A DNA stretch of 6,261 nt from Flavobacteriales bacterium (GTDB taxonomy: Bacteria > Bacteroidota > Bacteroidia > Flavobacteriales > Crocinitomicaceae). The notes beneath the pieces are model-generated. The model saw only the letters and a list, made by a program, of their open reading frames with translations, did no database searches and was not told the DNA's origin. The position numbers and the translations under genes are program-made. Positions within the stretch are counted from its first letter, which is position 1. Each line of letters begins with the position of its first letter. The stretch covers positions 1 to 6,261 of the forward strand of contig CANCEQ010000181.1 in assembly GCA_947375085.1 (NCBI GenBank). The letters are read 5' to 3'. Positions 1 to 6,138 of the stretch are shown one piece after another.

Positions 1-152
1 AAAATGGAACGATTTCCATTATTTATAAATTGAAAGTTATACTTAGTAGATGGTGGTTGATTCATTATACTAATTACCTTATAAAACAAATAACCTCAAT
101 TAAATTTATGGAATATTTAAGTATTTTTGCTTTAAAAAACATTAAAAAATGA
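1..152 (+). CDS. 3' end of an unidentified upstream gene (partial, possible)
   Basis: A frame starting at nt 3 stays open for 49 codons to a TGA at 150-152, unusually long for DNA this rich in A and T. Its stop overlaps the ATG of the DltD-like gene as ATGA, the compact junction expected inside an operon. The peptide is basic and hydrophobic, with a Trp-Trp pair (RWWLIHYTNYL) and a Lys-rich end. It does not resemble the acidic C-terminus of a carrier protein, so it is unlikely to be the missing DltC. It could be the end of a glycosyltransferase, methyltransferase or membrane protein, but I do not recognise the family. The alternative is that this is noncoding leader DNA that is open by chance. 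Confidence 0.42.
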   Translation, partial: NGTISIIYKLKVILSRWWLIHYTNYLIKQITSIKFMEYLSIFALKNIKK

Positions 153-1354
153 AAAGAACTATTTTAAACTTTATCACTTTTCATTTATTTCCAATAGTAA
201 TAGGAATAATTTTTACTGGATTTTTATTAACGTTTTTACAAAAAAAAGCAGAGAAAGATTCAACTGAAATTATTTCTGGGAAACAAAAAACTTTTAGAGG
301 TAGGTTGCCAAATTTTGAAGGAGGAAATCAATCAGAGTTAGAATTAGCTGGAAGTCTTCAAAACGAAAAATACATTACATTTTTAGGATCATCAGAGTTT
401 ACCGACTCACCTTATTGTCCATATAATTTTTTCCCTGATAGTTTGAATATACCATCGGTTGGATTTGGACATGCCTATATGCAGTCTTTTTCTATTTTTT
501 GTGAGTTAATGGCGATGCAAAAAAATCTTAATAATAGTAAAATATGTATTGTATTAAGTCCTGGATGGTTTGAAACAGGAGGTTCAAATATTGAAGCATT
601 TTTAGAGTTTATTCGTCCAAATTTCTTAAAATCAATTAAAGGAAATGATGAAATCCCACTAGTCTACAAAAAAGAAATAGGAAGATTTATTGCTTCAAAT
701 ATTGAAAATATTGATAAGCCATCTAAAACAATTTTGTATTTCAAAAAATTAGATGATGAAACAATTGTAGATAACAAATTAAACTTATTTTATACAATAA
801 TCAATCAGTATAAAGAAAAAAGGATTAATAAAAAATTAAATTATTCGGTAAATACAATTACTCCTACATTAAGTACTACCAAGAAAATAAATTGGAATAA
901 ATCGAAAAAACAGCTTCAAAGAAACTTTATTGCGTCCATAAAAAATAATTCATTGTATGTAAATGATGAATATTACAATCTTTGGATGTTAGATTCTAAT
1001 AAAGTTTATCATCACGGTTTCAACTATAAAGTTAATCTTCCAGAAAATCAAGAGTTTAAAGATTTTAAACTTTTAGTAGATTTATTGAAAAGGTATAATT
1101 GTAAAGCAAGTTTTATAATGCAACCATTAAATCCGTATCATTTTACTGACTTAGCAAATTATTCAGAAGTTATGGATTCTGTTAAAAATATTTTAACTAA
1201 ATCAAAATTTCCTTATTTGAATTTATTTGTAGATAAAAAAGAGAAGTATGAACCAGGGACTTTAAATGATGTGATGCATTTTGGGGACTATGGATGGATG
1301 AAAGTGAATGAGTTTGTTGCAAATACTTATAAAAGTAAAAATGGTGCTAAATAA
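149..1354 (+). CDS. dltD: DltD-like membrane-anchored periplasmic acyltransferase/esterase
   Basis: 401 residues, close to Gram-positive DltD. One N-terminal membrane segment (about residues 12-30) follows a short basic start, so the rest should face the periplasm. DltD-family landmarks appear in order: GSSEF at 80-84, which supplies the candidate nucleophile (S81 or S82); FGHAYMQSF around 106-114; SPGWF at 137-141; and DVMH at 374-377, followed by an aromatic GDYGW block. D374 and H377 fit the Asp and His of the catalytic triad. In Gram-positive bacteria DltD acts outside the membrane and places D-alanine on teichoic acid. Here the acceptor must be another envelope polymer, which is inference. 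The ATG at 149 overlaps the upstream stop (ATGA). The gene is followed, with a 14-nt overlap, by the DltX-like gene and then dltB, which supports the assignment. Confidence 0.85.
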   Translation: MKRTILNFITFHLFPIVIGIIFTGFLLTFLQKKAEKDSTEIISGKQKTFRGRLPNFEGGNQSELELAGSLQNEKYITFLGSSEFTDSPYCPYNFFPDSLNIPSVGFGHAYMQSFSIFCELMAMQKNLNNSKICIVLSPGWFETGGSNIEAFLEFIRPNFLKSIKGNDEIPLVYKKEIGRFIASNIENIDKPSKTILYFKKLDDETIVDNKLNLFYTIINQYKEKRINKKLNYSVNTITPTLSTTKKINWNKSKKQLQRNFIASIKNNSLYVNDEYYNLWMLDSNKVYHHGFNYKVNLPENQEFKDFKLLVDLLKRYNCKASFIMQPLNPYHFTDLANYSEVMDSVKNILTKSKFPYLNLFVDKKEKYEPGTLNDVMHFGDYGWMKVNEFVANTYKSKNGAK

Positions 1355-1502
1355 AATTTTAAGAAACATAATAATATACTCCTTATTAATGGTAGGATAT
1401 ATTTTTATTTATATGATTGATTTTGAAAGTTCTTTATATGAAAAAGATAAAAAGGAAGTAGAGTCAAAATCGAAAGTTAACTTTATATACCAACAATTTT
1501 AA
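1341..1502 (+). CDS. dltX: DltX-like small membrane protein with C-terminal FIYQQF motif
   Basis: 53 residues from the ATG at 1341, overlapping the dltD end by 14 nt; its TAA shares a base with the dltB ATG (TAATG). An in-frame ATG at 1308 would add 11 residues and lengthen the dltD overlap to 47 nt, so I prefer 1341. Basic residues K5 and R8 precede one membrane helix (about 9-26), predicting N-in/C-out topology. A charged linker (27-47) leads to the very last residues, F48-I-Y50-Q-Q-F53. This matches the C-terminal FIYNEF-type motif of Gram-positive DltX, a roughly 50-residue protein that works with DltB; its motif tyrosine has been proposed to carry the D-alanyl group. Y50 is therefore the candidate acyl-accepting residue. 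The linker looks longer than in Gram-positive DltX as I remember it. Position beside dltB and the exact terminal placement of the motif are the main evidence. Confidence 0.78.
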   Translation: MVLNKILRNIIIYSLLMVGYIFIYMIDFESSLYEKDKKEVESKSKVNFIYQQF

Positions 1503-2692
1503 TGAATCAATTACATACTATACTTCCATTTACCTCTAGCTGGTTTTTTTTATATTTATTAGCAACAGTTCTATTTTTTTATGTTGTTAAATCAATTTTA
1601 AGTACTAAAATTCAATATTCTTGGTTGATTGCTACTACATCTATCGTTTATTTAGTTTTATTATTTCCTAAACCAATACAGTTATTAGGTGTATTAATTT
1701 ATTATTATTTGGTTTACTATATTTTAGGAAGAAAATTAAAATATCAAAAATTATTATTGCCTATTATTTTAATTTCTTTACCGATGATTTTCATGAAATT
1801 TTTAGGGTTCGTTCCTAAAATTGTTTATTTAAATCAATGCAATGATTTATTATCTCTTCTTTTACAAATTGCGGGAATTTCATATATAACTTTTAAAGTA
1901 ATTCAACTTTACATAGATGAAAAAGATAGTCCAAAAACTATTTCAATTTTGAATTTCTTCAATTTTACCACTTTCGTCCCTACTTTATTAATTGGTCCTA
2001 TTGATAGATATAATCGTTTTACAACGAATGTTGAAAATGGCTATAATCAAATGAATTATTTAAATTTTACAAAAGGGTTTGATAATTTTATTAAAGGTTT
2101 GCTTTTTAAATTTATAGTAGGTGAGGCAATTAATCGATTGATTTTATCACATTTAATTGATGATGGCAGTATTACGTATCATTTATCTTACATGTATACT
2201 TATTTATTTTATTTATTCTTTGATTTTGCAGGATATTGTTTATTAGCGATCAGTTTTGGTAATTTTTTAGGGATAGATGTTCCAATTAATTTTGATAAAC
2301 CTTTTTTATCAGTTAATCCGAAAGAGTTTTGGAAAAGATGGCATAAAACATTAGGTGAATGGTTGAATGATTACTTTTTCAAACCTATTTTTAAAGAATT
2401 AACTACTAAAAAATCATTTAAATCTTCTATTCAAAGACAAAATGTTGCTTTATTTTTGACGTTTACTTTAATGGGCTTTTGGAACGGTATAACCAGCTAT
2501 TATATTGCAAGTGGGATGCTTTTTGGATTATATTCTGTTATTCATAATTATTATTATTATTTATGTCAGAAAAATAAGAGGGACGTTATTTTTGGTTCAT
2601 TAAATCCTAAAGTTGTTAGACTCATTTCTATTTTTATCATGTTCAATGCTGCTGCATTTGCCATTTATATTTTTAGCGGTAAACTGATCTAG
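1502..2692 (+). CDS. dltB: DltB-like MBOAT-family membrane O-acyltransferase, atypical active site
   Basis: 396 residues, typical DltB length, with many hydrophobic segments spread along the chain. DltB/MBOAT landmarks: PTLLIGPIDRYNRF (GPIDR at 165-169), FDFAGYCLLAISFGNFLGI, NFDKPFLS, and FWKRWHKTLGEWLNDYFF, which carries the first conserved histidine, H281. In DltB the second, nearly invariant MBOAT histidine lies in a FWHG-type motif 47 residues further on. Here the motif reads MGFWNG and the position is Asn328 (codon AAC), at exactly that spacing. In Gram-positive bacteria DltB passes D-alanine from the carrier DltC across the membrane together with DltX. The TAATG overlap with the dltX-like stop suggests coupled translation and matched amounts of the two proteins. 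The family call is firm; whether the enzyme is active by the usual chemistry is open because of N328. Confidence 0.9.
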   Translation: MNQLHTILPFTSSWFFLYLLATVLFFYVVKSILSTKIQYSWLIATTSIVYLVLLFPKPIQLLGVLIYYYLVYYILGRKLKYQKLLLPIILISLPMIFMKFLGFVPKIVYLNQCNDLLSLLLQIAGISYITFKVIQLYIDEKDSPKTISILNFFNFTTFVPTLLIGPIDRYNRFTTNVENGYNQMNYLNFTKGFDNFIKGLLFKFIVGEAINRLILSHLIDDGSITYHLSYMYTYLFYLFFDFAGYCLLAISFGNFLGIDVPINFDKPFLSVNPKEFWKRWHKTLGEWLNDYFFKPIFKELTTKKSFKSSIQRQNVALFLTFTLMGFWNGITSYYIASGMLFGLYSVIHNYYYYLCQKNKRDVIFGSLNPKVVRLISIFIMFNAAAFAIYIFSGKLI

Positions 2693-2718
2693 TTTTTATA
2701 TTTTAATTCGACTTTACA

Positions 2719-4212
2719 ATGAATTTTTCTTTTTCTGATAATCGTTTTGATAATGTAGATTTTCAAAATCTTAAACCTGCTATCATTGGAAGTGATTTAA
2801 CACTGAATTGGGGGGATGTTGAGAAAGAAATTGAACATCTCATTCGTTTATTTACATCAATACATTTAGAAAAAGGGGAACCAGTTATTATTTATGGTCA
2901 CAAACAAGCTCATATAATAGCTGCCAAAATTGCATTATTTAAATATGGAGGAGTATATGTTCCTGCTGATATAATATTTCCGATTGAACGAATTAAGATG
3001 ATGAAAGAGGAGTGTAATGCTTCTGTTTTAATAAATTGTACTGAATCAATTGAAATCAATGAATTATTTGATGTTGTTTTTCAATTGCCAGATTTTGAGA
3101 TAGTTAAAAATAATAACTATGCTAAGCATAAATTATCAAATCAGTTAGATTTAGAAAATGAAATTACTTATGTTTTATTTACTTCAGGAAGCACAGGAAG
3201 ACCAAAAGGAGTACCTATCGCTAAAAAAGGGGTTGTACAATTTGCAAATTGGATTTCAAATTCTTTTGATATTAATAGCAATGATGTATTATTAAATATT
3301 TCTTCACTCAGTTTCGATTTTGCTTCTTTTGATGAATATCTAACGTTTAGTTTAGGTGCAACTTTGGTAACAACTCCAACAGATGTAATCAAAGATTCCG
3401 ATAAATTAATCAGTTCAATTTTAGATAATAAAGTTACAGTTTGGATTTCAACGCCAGGTTTAGTCTACTTGTATTTGATGGAACCGCGATTTAATTCTGA
3501 ACATTTACCATTAATTAAATCTTTTGTTTTTGCTGGAGAATCTCTTCCATTGAGAACATATCAGCAATTAAGATTGAAATTTCCAAATGCAAAAATATGG
3601 AACGCTTTCGGTCCTTCGGAGGCGACTAACTTAACTACATCTATTTCTTTAACGAATGATATAGTTGAAAAGTATAACGCAATTCCAATTGGTTACCCGA
3701 AACCAGAATCAAATGTATTCATACATAATGTTGATAATGAGGGGATTGGGGAAATTTGTATTTCTGGAGATCATTTAACACCTGGTTATTTAAATAATGA
3801 ATTGCTTAATGATGAGAAATTCGTATTAATCAATAATGTTCGAACATATTTGACAGGAGATCAAGGATTTTCAAAGGATGGTCTATTGTTTTACAATGGT
3901 AGAAACGATGATATGGTGAAGTTTCATGGTTATCGAATTGAATTAGAAGATATAACTTCTGCGTTGAAAGATTATCCTGAGATTAAAAATGCGACAACTA
4001 TCGGACTGAAGGTGAAAGGAGAAACAAAAAAATTAGTCTCTTTTTACACTGCTAATAATCAATTGGATAAGCAGGAAATCAATGATTTTATTAGTCAAAA
4101 GATTCCAGAATATATGATTCCTTCTGAAATTGTATATATTGATAAGATTCCTTTAAATTCTAGTGATAAAGTGGATAAAAAAGAATTGGAATTAATTTAT
4201 CGTCAAAGATAA
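2719..4212 (+). CDS. dltA: DltA-like amino acid:carrier protein ligase (adenylation enzyme)
   Basis: 497 residues, a stand-alone ANL-family adenylation enzyme of DltA length, cytoplasmic. Core motifs: FTSGSTGRPKG at 154-164 (phosphate loop), SFDFASFDE with D200 at the amino-group-binding aspartate position, NAFGPSEAT at 295-303, LTGDQG with D381 (ribose binding), GRNDDMVKFHGYRIELED from 394, and a C-terminal SSDKVDKK with K484 as the catalytic lysine. DltA family members activate D-alanine with ATP and load it on the phosphopantetheine arm of DltC. The FVFAGE stretch has Ala272 where DltA of Bacillus cereus has Cys269, a residue implicated in preferring D- over L-alanine, so the substrate may differ. 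The usual NGK around the lysine is replaced by SDK. It lies 26 nt after dltB and is the last gene of the operon. No carrier protein gene is visible. Confidence 0.85.
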   Translation: MNFSFSDNRFDNVDFQNLKPAIIGSDLTLNWGDVEKEIEHLIRLFTSIHLEKGEPVIIYGHKQAHIIAAKIALFKYGGVYVPADIIFPIERIKMMKEECNASVLINCTESIEINELFDVVFQLPDFEIVKNNNYAKHKLSNQLDLENEITYVLFTSGSTGRPKGVPIAKKGVVQFANWISNSFDINSNDVLLNISSLSFDFASFDEYLTFSLGATLVTTPTDVIKDSDKLISSILDNKVTVWISTPGLVYLYLMEPRFNSEHLPLIKSFVFAGESLPLRTYQQLRLKFPNAKIWNAFGPSEATNLTTSISLTNDIVEKYNAIPIGYPKPESNVFIHNVDNEGIGEICISGDHLTPGYLNNELLNDEKFVLINNVRTYLTGDQGFSKDGLLFYNGRNDDMVKFHGYRIELEDITSALKDYPEIKNATTIGLKVKGETKKLVSFYTANNQLDKQEINDFISQKIPEYMIPSEIVYIDKIPLNSSDKVDKKELELIYRQR

Positions 4213-4214
4213 TT

Positions 4215-4571
4215 TTAACCAGCCGTAAAAGCATCTTCAATGTGCTCAATTTTCGTTCGAAATGAATTGTGTACTATGGAGATTATATCAAATCGAGTAT
4301 CTATACTGATGTGGTTGGTCTGAACATAATGATTGGCCACTTGAACAATCGTTTTTTGTTTCGCCCTAGTAACCGCCATCCAAGGTTCTCCAATTTCTGA
4401 AGTTTGACGTGCTTTTACTTCTACAACAATCAATTGATTATTAAATGTGGCAACAATATCAATCTCGTTTCGATTGAATTTATAATTCCTAGTTAGTATG
4501 TTGTATCCTTTGCTAACAAGGTGAGAAACAGCTAAATTTTCTCCCAAAATACCTAATTCTTGATTGGTCAT
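4215..4571 (-). CDS. YraN/UPF0102-family putative endonuclease-like protein
   Basis: 118 residues, normal YraN length. The N-terminus has the family signature GxxGExxAxxxLxxxGYxILxRN (residues 7-29). The PD-(D/E)xK nuclease-fold core follows: E36-I-D38, then the VEVKAR strand with E51 and K53. RFDIISI and IEHIEDAF near the end are also typical. The family resembles Holliday-junction-resolvase-type nucleases, but its cellular role is not settled; all core acidic and lysine residues are present. It is the last gene of a minus-strand set, 54 nt after riboflavin synthase, and its stop lies 2 nt from the dltA stop on the other strand. Its start codon sits inside one arm of a perfect 14-bp inverted repeat. 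Confidence 0.92.
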   Translation of the reverse strand: MTNQELGILGENLAVSHLVSKGYNILTRNYKFNRNEIDIVATFNNQLIVVEVKARQTSEIGEPWMAVTRAKQKTIVQVANHYVQTNHISIDTRFDIISIVHNSFRTKIEHIEDAFTAG

Positions 4572-4608
4572 ATTTCTGATTTTCTATTTAAGTTAATCAG
4601 AAATATGA
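4568..4608. repeat. perfect 14-bp inverted repeat over the yraN start codon
   Basis: TCATATTTCTGATT at 4568-4581 pairs exactly with AATCAGAAATATGA at 4595-4608 around a 13-nt loop. The yraN ATG (4569-4571, minus strand) lies at the base of the stem, so in the ribE-yraN transcript the hairpin could hide the start codon. On the plus strand the right arm is followed by a T-rich stretch (4609-4627), so it could also stop plus-strand readthrough coming from the dlt-like operon. The stem has only four G/C pairs and would be of modest stability. The repeat is seen directly; the function is inferred. Confidence 0.6.
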
Positions 4609-4625
4609 TTTTAATATATTTTTTT

Positions 4626-5207
4626 CTATTTATTTCCCATCAATTTCGCCACATATTTCCCAATAATATCAAATTCTAAATTGATTTTATCGCCCACTTT
4701 TATCTGGTGAAAATTCGTGTGTTCGTATGTGTAAGGAATGATGCAAACTGAAAATTGTCTGTCTTTGGAATCAACAACCGTTAAACTTACACCATTGACA
4801 GTGATAGAACCTTTTTCAACGGTTACTTGTTCTGTTAAATAGTTGAAGGTAAATTTCCAACTTCCGTTTTGATCTTCGATGTTTGAACAAGTTGCTGTGG
4901 TATCAACGTGACCTTGAACAATGTGTCCGTCCAAACGTCCGTTCATTTGCATACATCTTTCTAAATTTACTTTGGTACCTACTTTCCATTCACCTAGATT
5001 TGTTTTTTCTAAAGTTTCGTGAATTGCAGTAACGGTATATTCACCGTCGTTGATTGAAACAACAGTTAAACACGTTCCATTGTGTGCTACACTTTGATCT
5101 ACTTTTAATTCATTGGTAAAAGGAGATTTAACTGTAAAATGGATATTTTCTCCTTCTTTTTGAATCGCTGTAATGTGACCTAGCTGTTCGATGATACCTG
5201 TAAACAT
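4626..5207 (-). CDS. ribE: riboflavin synthase, alpha subunit
   Basis: 193 residues, a normal length. The enzyme joins two molecules of 6,7-dimethyl-8-ribityllumazine to give riboflavin and a pyrimidinedione, the last step of vitamin B2 synthesis, in the cytoplasm. The protein shows the expected start MFTGIIE and two tandem lumazine-binding halves. The first half has NGTCLTVV (43-50, with C46 at the conserved cysteine position), and NGRLDGHIVQGHVD (89-102) lies at the junction between halves. The second half has GSITVNGVSLTVV (133-145). It starts 8 nt after the stop of the NYN-domain gene on the same strand and very likely shares its transcript. No FMN riboswitch fits in such a short gap. The other riboflavin genes are not in this window. 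Confidence 0.97.
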   Translation of the reverse strand: MFTGIIEQLGHITAIQKEGENIHFTVKSPFTNELKVDQSVAHNGTCLTVVSINDGEYTVTAIHETLEKTNLGEWKVGTKVNLERCMQMNGRLDGHIVQGHVDTTATCSNIEDQNGSWKFTFNYLTEQVTVEKGSITVNGVSLTVVDSKDRQFSVCIIPYTYEHTNFHQIKVGDKINLEFDIIGKYVAKLMGNK

Positions 5208-5215
5208 AGCCGTAT

Positions 5216-5959
5216 TTATTTATTTTTAACGTAAATCAATTTTGTTCTTCCTTTCGAGTTTTCTCTTTGTTCAATTTCAAATTTATTCGTTGAATTAATC
5301 AAAGGAGTTAATTTCTCGAAACCGTAATTTCTGGAGTCAAAGTTAGGTTGTTTTTTCATTAATAAACTTCCAACATCACCTAAAAATGCCCAACCTTCAT
5401 CATCCGCTAAATCTGAAACTGTAGATGCCAATAATTTAATGACTTTCGGTGTGATTTTATCCACCTCATTTTTCTTCGTTTTCTGACCTTTTTCTACCGT
5501 ATTCGAAGTTTCAGGTTCGATTTCTTTCTTCAAGATTTCAATATATATGAAACGATCGCAAGCAACGATGAAAGGCTCTGGTGTTTTCTTTTCACCAATT
5601 CCAATCACATGCATTCCAGCTTCTCTCAAACGAGTTGCAAGTCGTGTAAAATCACTATCACTTGAAACCAAGCAAAAGCCATTTACTTTTTCAGAATACA
5701 ATAAATCCATTGCATCGATAATCATCGCAGAATCCGTTGCGTTTTTACCGCTGGTATATCCGTATTGTTGAATTGGAGTAATCGCATTTTGAAGCAATAA
5801 ATGTTTCCATTTTGAAAGGTTTGGTTTTGTCCAATCTCCATAAATACGCTTTACAGTTGGATTACCATATTTCGCAATTTCTTCCATCATTTCCTTCAAG
5901 TAAGCCGAAGGTATATTGTCACCATCAATTAAGACAGCTAATTTTAAATCTTTTTCCAT
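5216..5959 (-). CDS. NYN-domain (LabA/MARF1-like) protein with C-terminal LOTUS/OST-HTH domain
   Basis: 247 residues. The N-terminal NYN (PIN-like nuclease) domain spans about 6-143 and shows LAVLIDGDN (D12, D14), KNATDSAMIIDAMD (D76, D82) and VSSDSDF (D101, D103), the acidic set expected to bind metal in this fold. A charged Lys/Glu-rich linker (about 144-168) leads to an OST-HTH/LOTUS domain (about 169-247) with the typical W-x-LGDVGSLL and FDSRNYGFEKL stretches. Such NYN-LOTUS proteins are thought to bind and perhaps cut RNA, but the bacterial targets are unknown. It is the first gene of the probable nyn-ribE-yraN operon. The ATG at 5957-5959 follows seven A residues (counting its own A) and begins right where the conserved domain starts; no in-frame upstream start extends it. 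Confidence 0.9.
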   Translation of the reverse strand: MEKDLKLAVLIDGDNIPSAYLKEMMEEIAKYGNPTVKRIYGDWTKPNLSKWKHLLLQNAITPIQQYGYTSGKNATDSAMIIDAMDLLYSEKVNGFCLVSSDSDFTRLATRLREAGMHVIGIGEKKTPEPFIVACDRFIYIEILKKEIEPETSNTVEKGQKTKKNEVDKITPKVIKLLASTVSDLADDEGWAFLGDVGSLLMKKQPNFDSRNYGFEKLTPLINSTNKFEIEQRENSKGRTKLIYVKNK

Positions 5960-6027
5960 TTTTTTCTAGATAGTAGATTGTGACTTCGAGTGCCTCAGTC
6001 AGCAATCTATGAGCTTCCATTTTTTTC
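5954..6027. repeat. 13-bp direct repeats flanking a 48-bp hairpin-forming insert
   Basis: TTCCATTTTTTTC occurs at 5954-5966 and again at 6015-6027, an exact 13-bp match. The 5954-5966 copy covers the NYN gene start codon and its A-run leader; the other copy makes a second identical start-like context 61 bp upstream. Between them lies a 48-bp stretch (5967-6014) that forms a hairpin, TAGATTG-TGACT-GAG against CTC-AGTCA-CAATCTA (5974-5990 with 5994-6009). It has a 3-nt loop, a TC bulge on one side and a single G on the other. This layout would fit a small palindromic repeat element inserted with target duplication, or a local duplication. The pairing is seen; the origin is inferred. Confidence 0.5.
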
Positions 6028-6089
6028 GCTCTCCCAAAATTCTTTTTCATTTACAATCTGTTATGATTTTCTGAAAGAATTTCTTCACT

Positions 6090-6116
6090 CAAAGGTATAT
6101 TTTTTAAGCGACAAAG
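6090..6116 (-). promoter_or_regulatory. candidate Bacteroidota-type promoter for the nyn-ribE-yraN operon
   Basis: On the minus strand TACCTTTG (6097-6090) matches the Bacteroidota -7 consensus TAnnTTTG exactly. A TTTG lies upstream (6115-6112) as a possible -33 element, but the 14-nt spacer is shorter than usual. Transcription would begin near 6083-6086 and give a leader of about 125 nt that carries the hairpin element before the NYN gene. Single short motif matches like this are common by chance in AT-rich DNA. Confidence 0.35.
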
Positions 6117-6138
6117 GGATTTAAAGGGTGGATTTATT

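Noticed and set aside
1..33. Frame-1 peptide ending at 31-33 as the end of a dltC carrier gene
   Set aside because: Only ten residues are visible and nothing in them identifies a carrier protein; the competing frame that stays open to 152 is the better candidate.
122..129. TATTTTTG as a -7 promoter element for dltD
   Set aside because: It matches TAnnTTTG, but no TTG-type -33 element lies at a suitable distance, it would leave only a leader of about a dozen nt, and it falls within an open frame that seems to continue from upstream.
1308..1340. Longer N-terminus for the DltX-like protein from the ATG at 1308
   Set aside because: It would deepen the overlap with dltD to 47 nt. The ATG at 1341 gives a compact 53-residue protein with basic residues right before the membrane helix.
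3168..3392. Minus-strand 74-codon open frame inside dltA
   Set aside because: It lies opposite the best-conserved adenylation motifs of dltA and has no recognisable features; it is a shadow of the real gene.
4205..4235. Intrinsic terminator between the convergent dltA and yraN genes
   Set aside because: Only a five-pair TTTTA/TAAAA match around an eight-base loop is visible, with no GC-rich stem, so it is too weak to call.
5547..5771. Plus-strand 74-codon open frame inside the NYN gene
   Set aside because: It is antisense to the conserved NYN core and its peptide has no domain signs.
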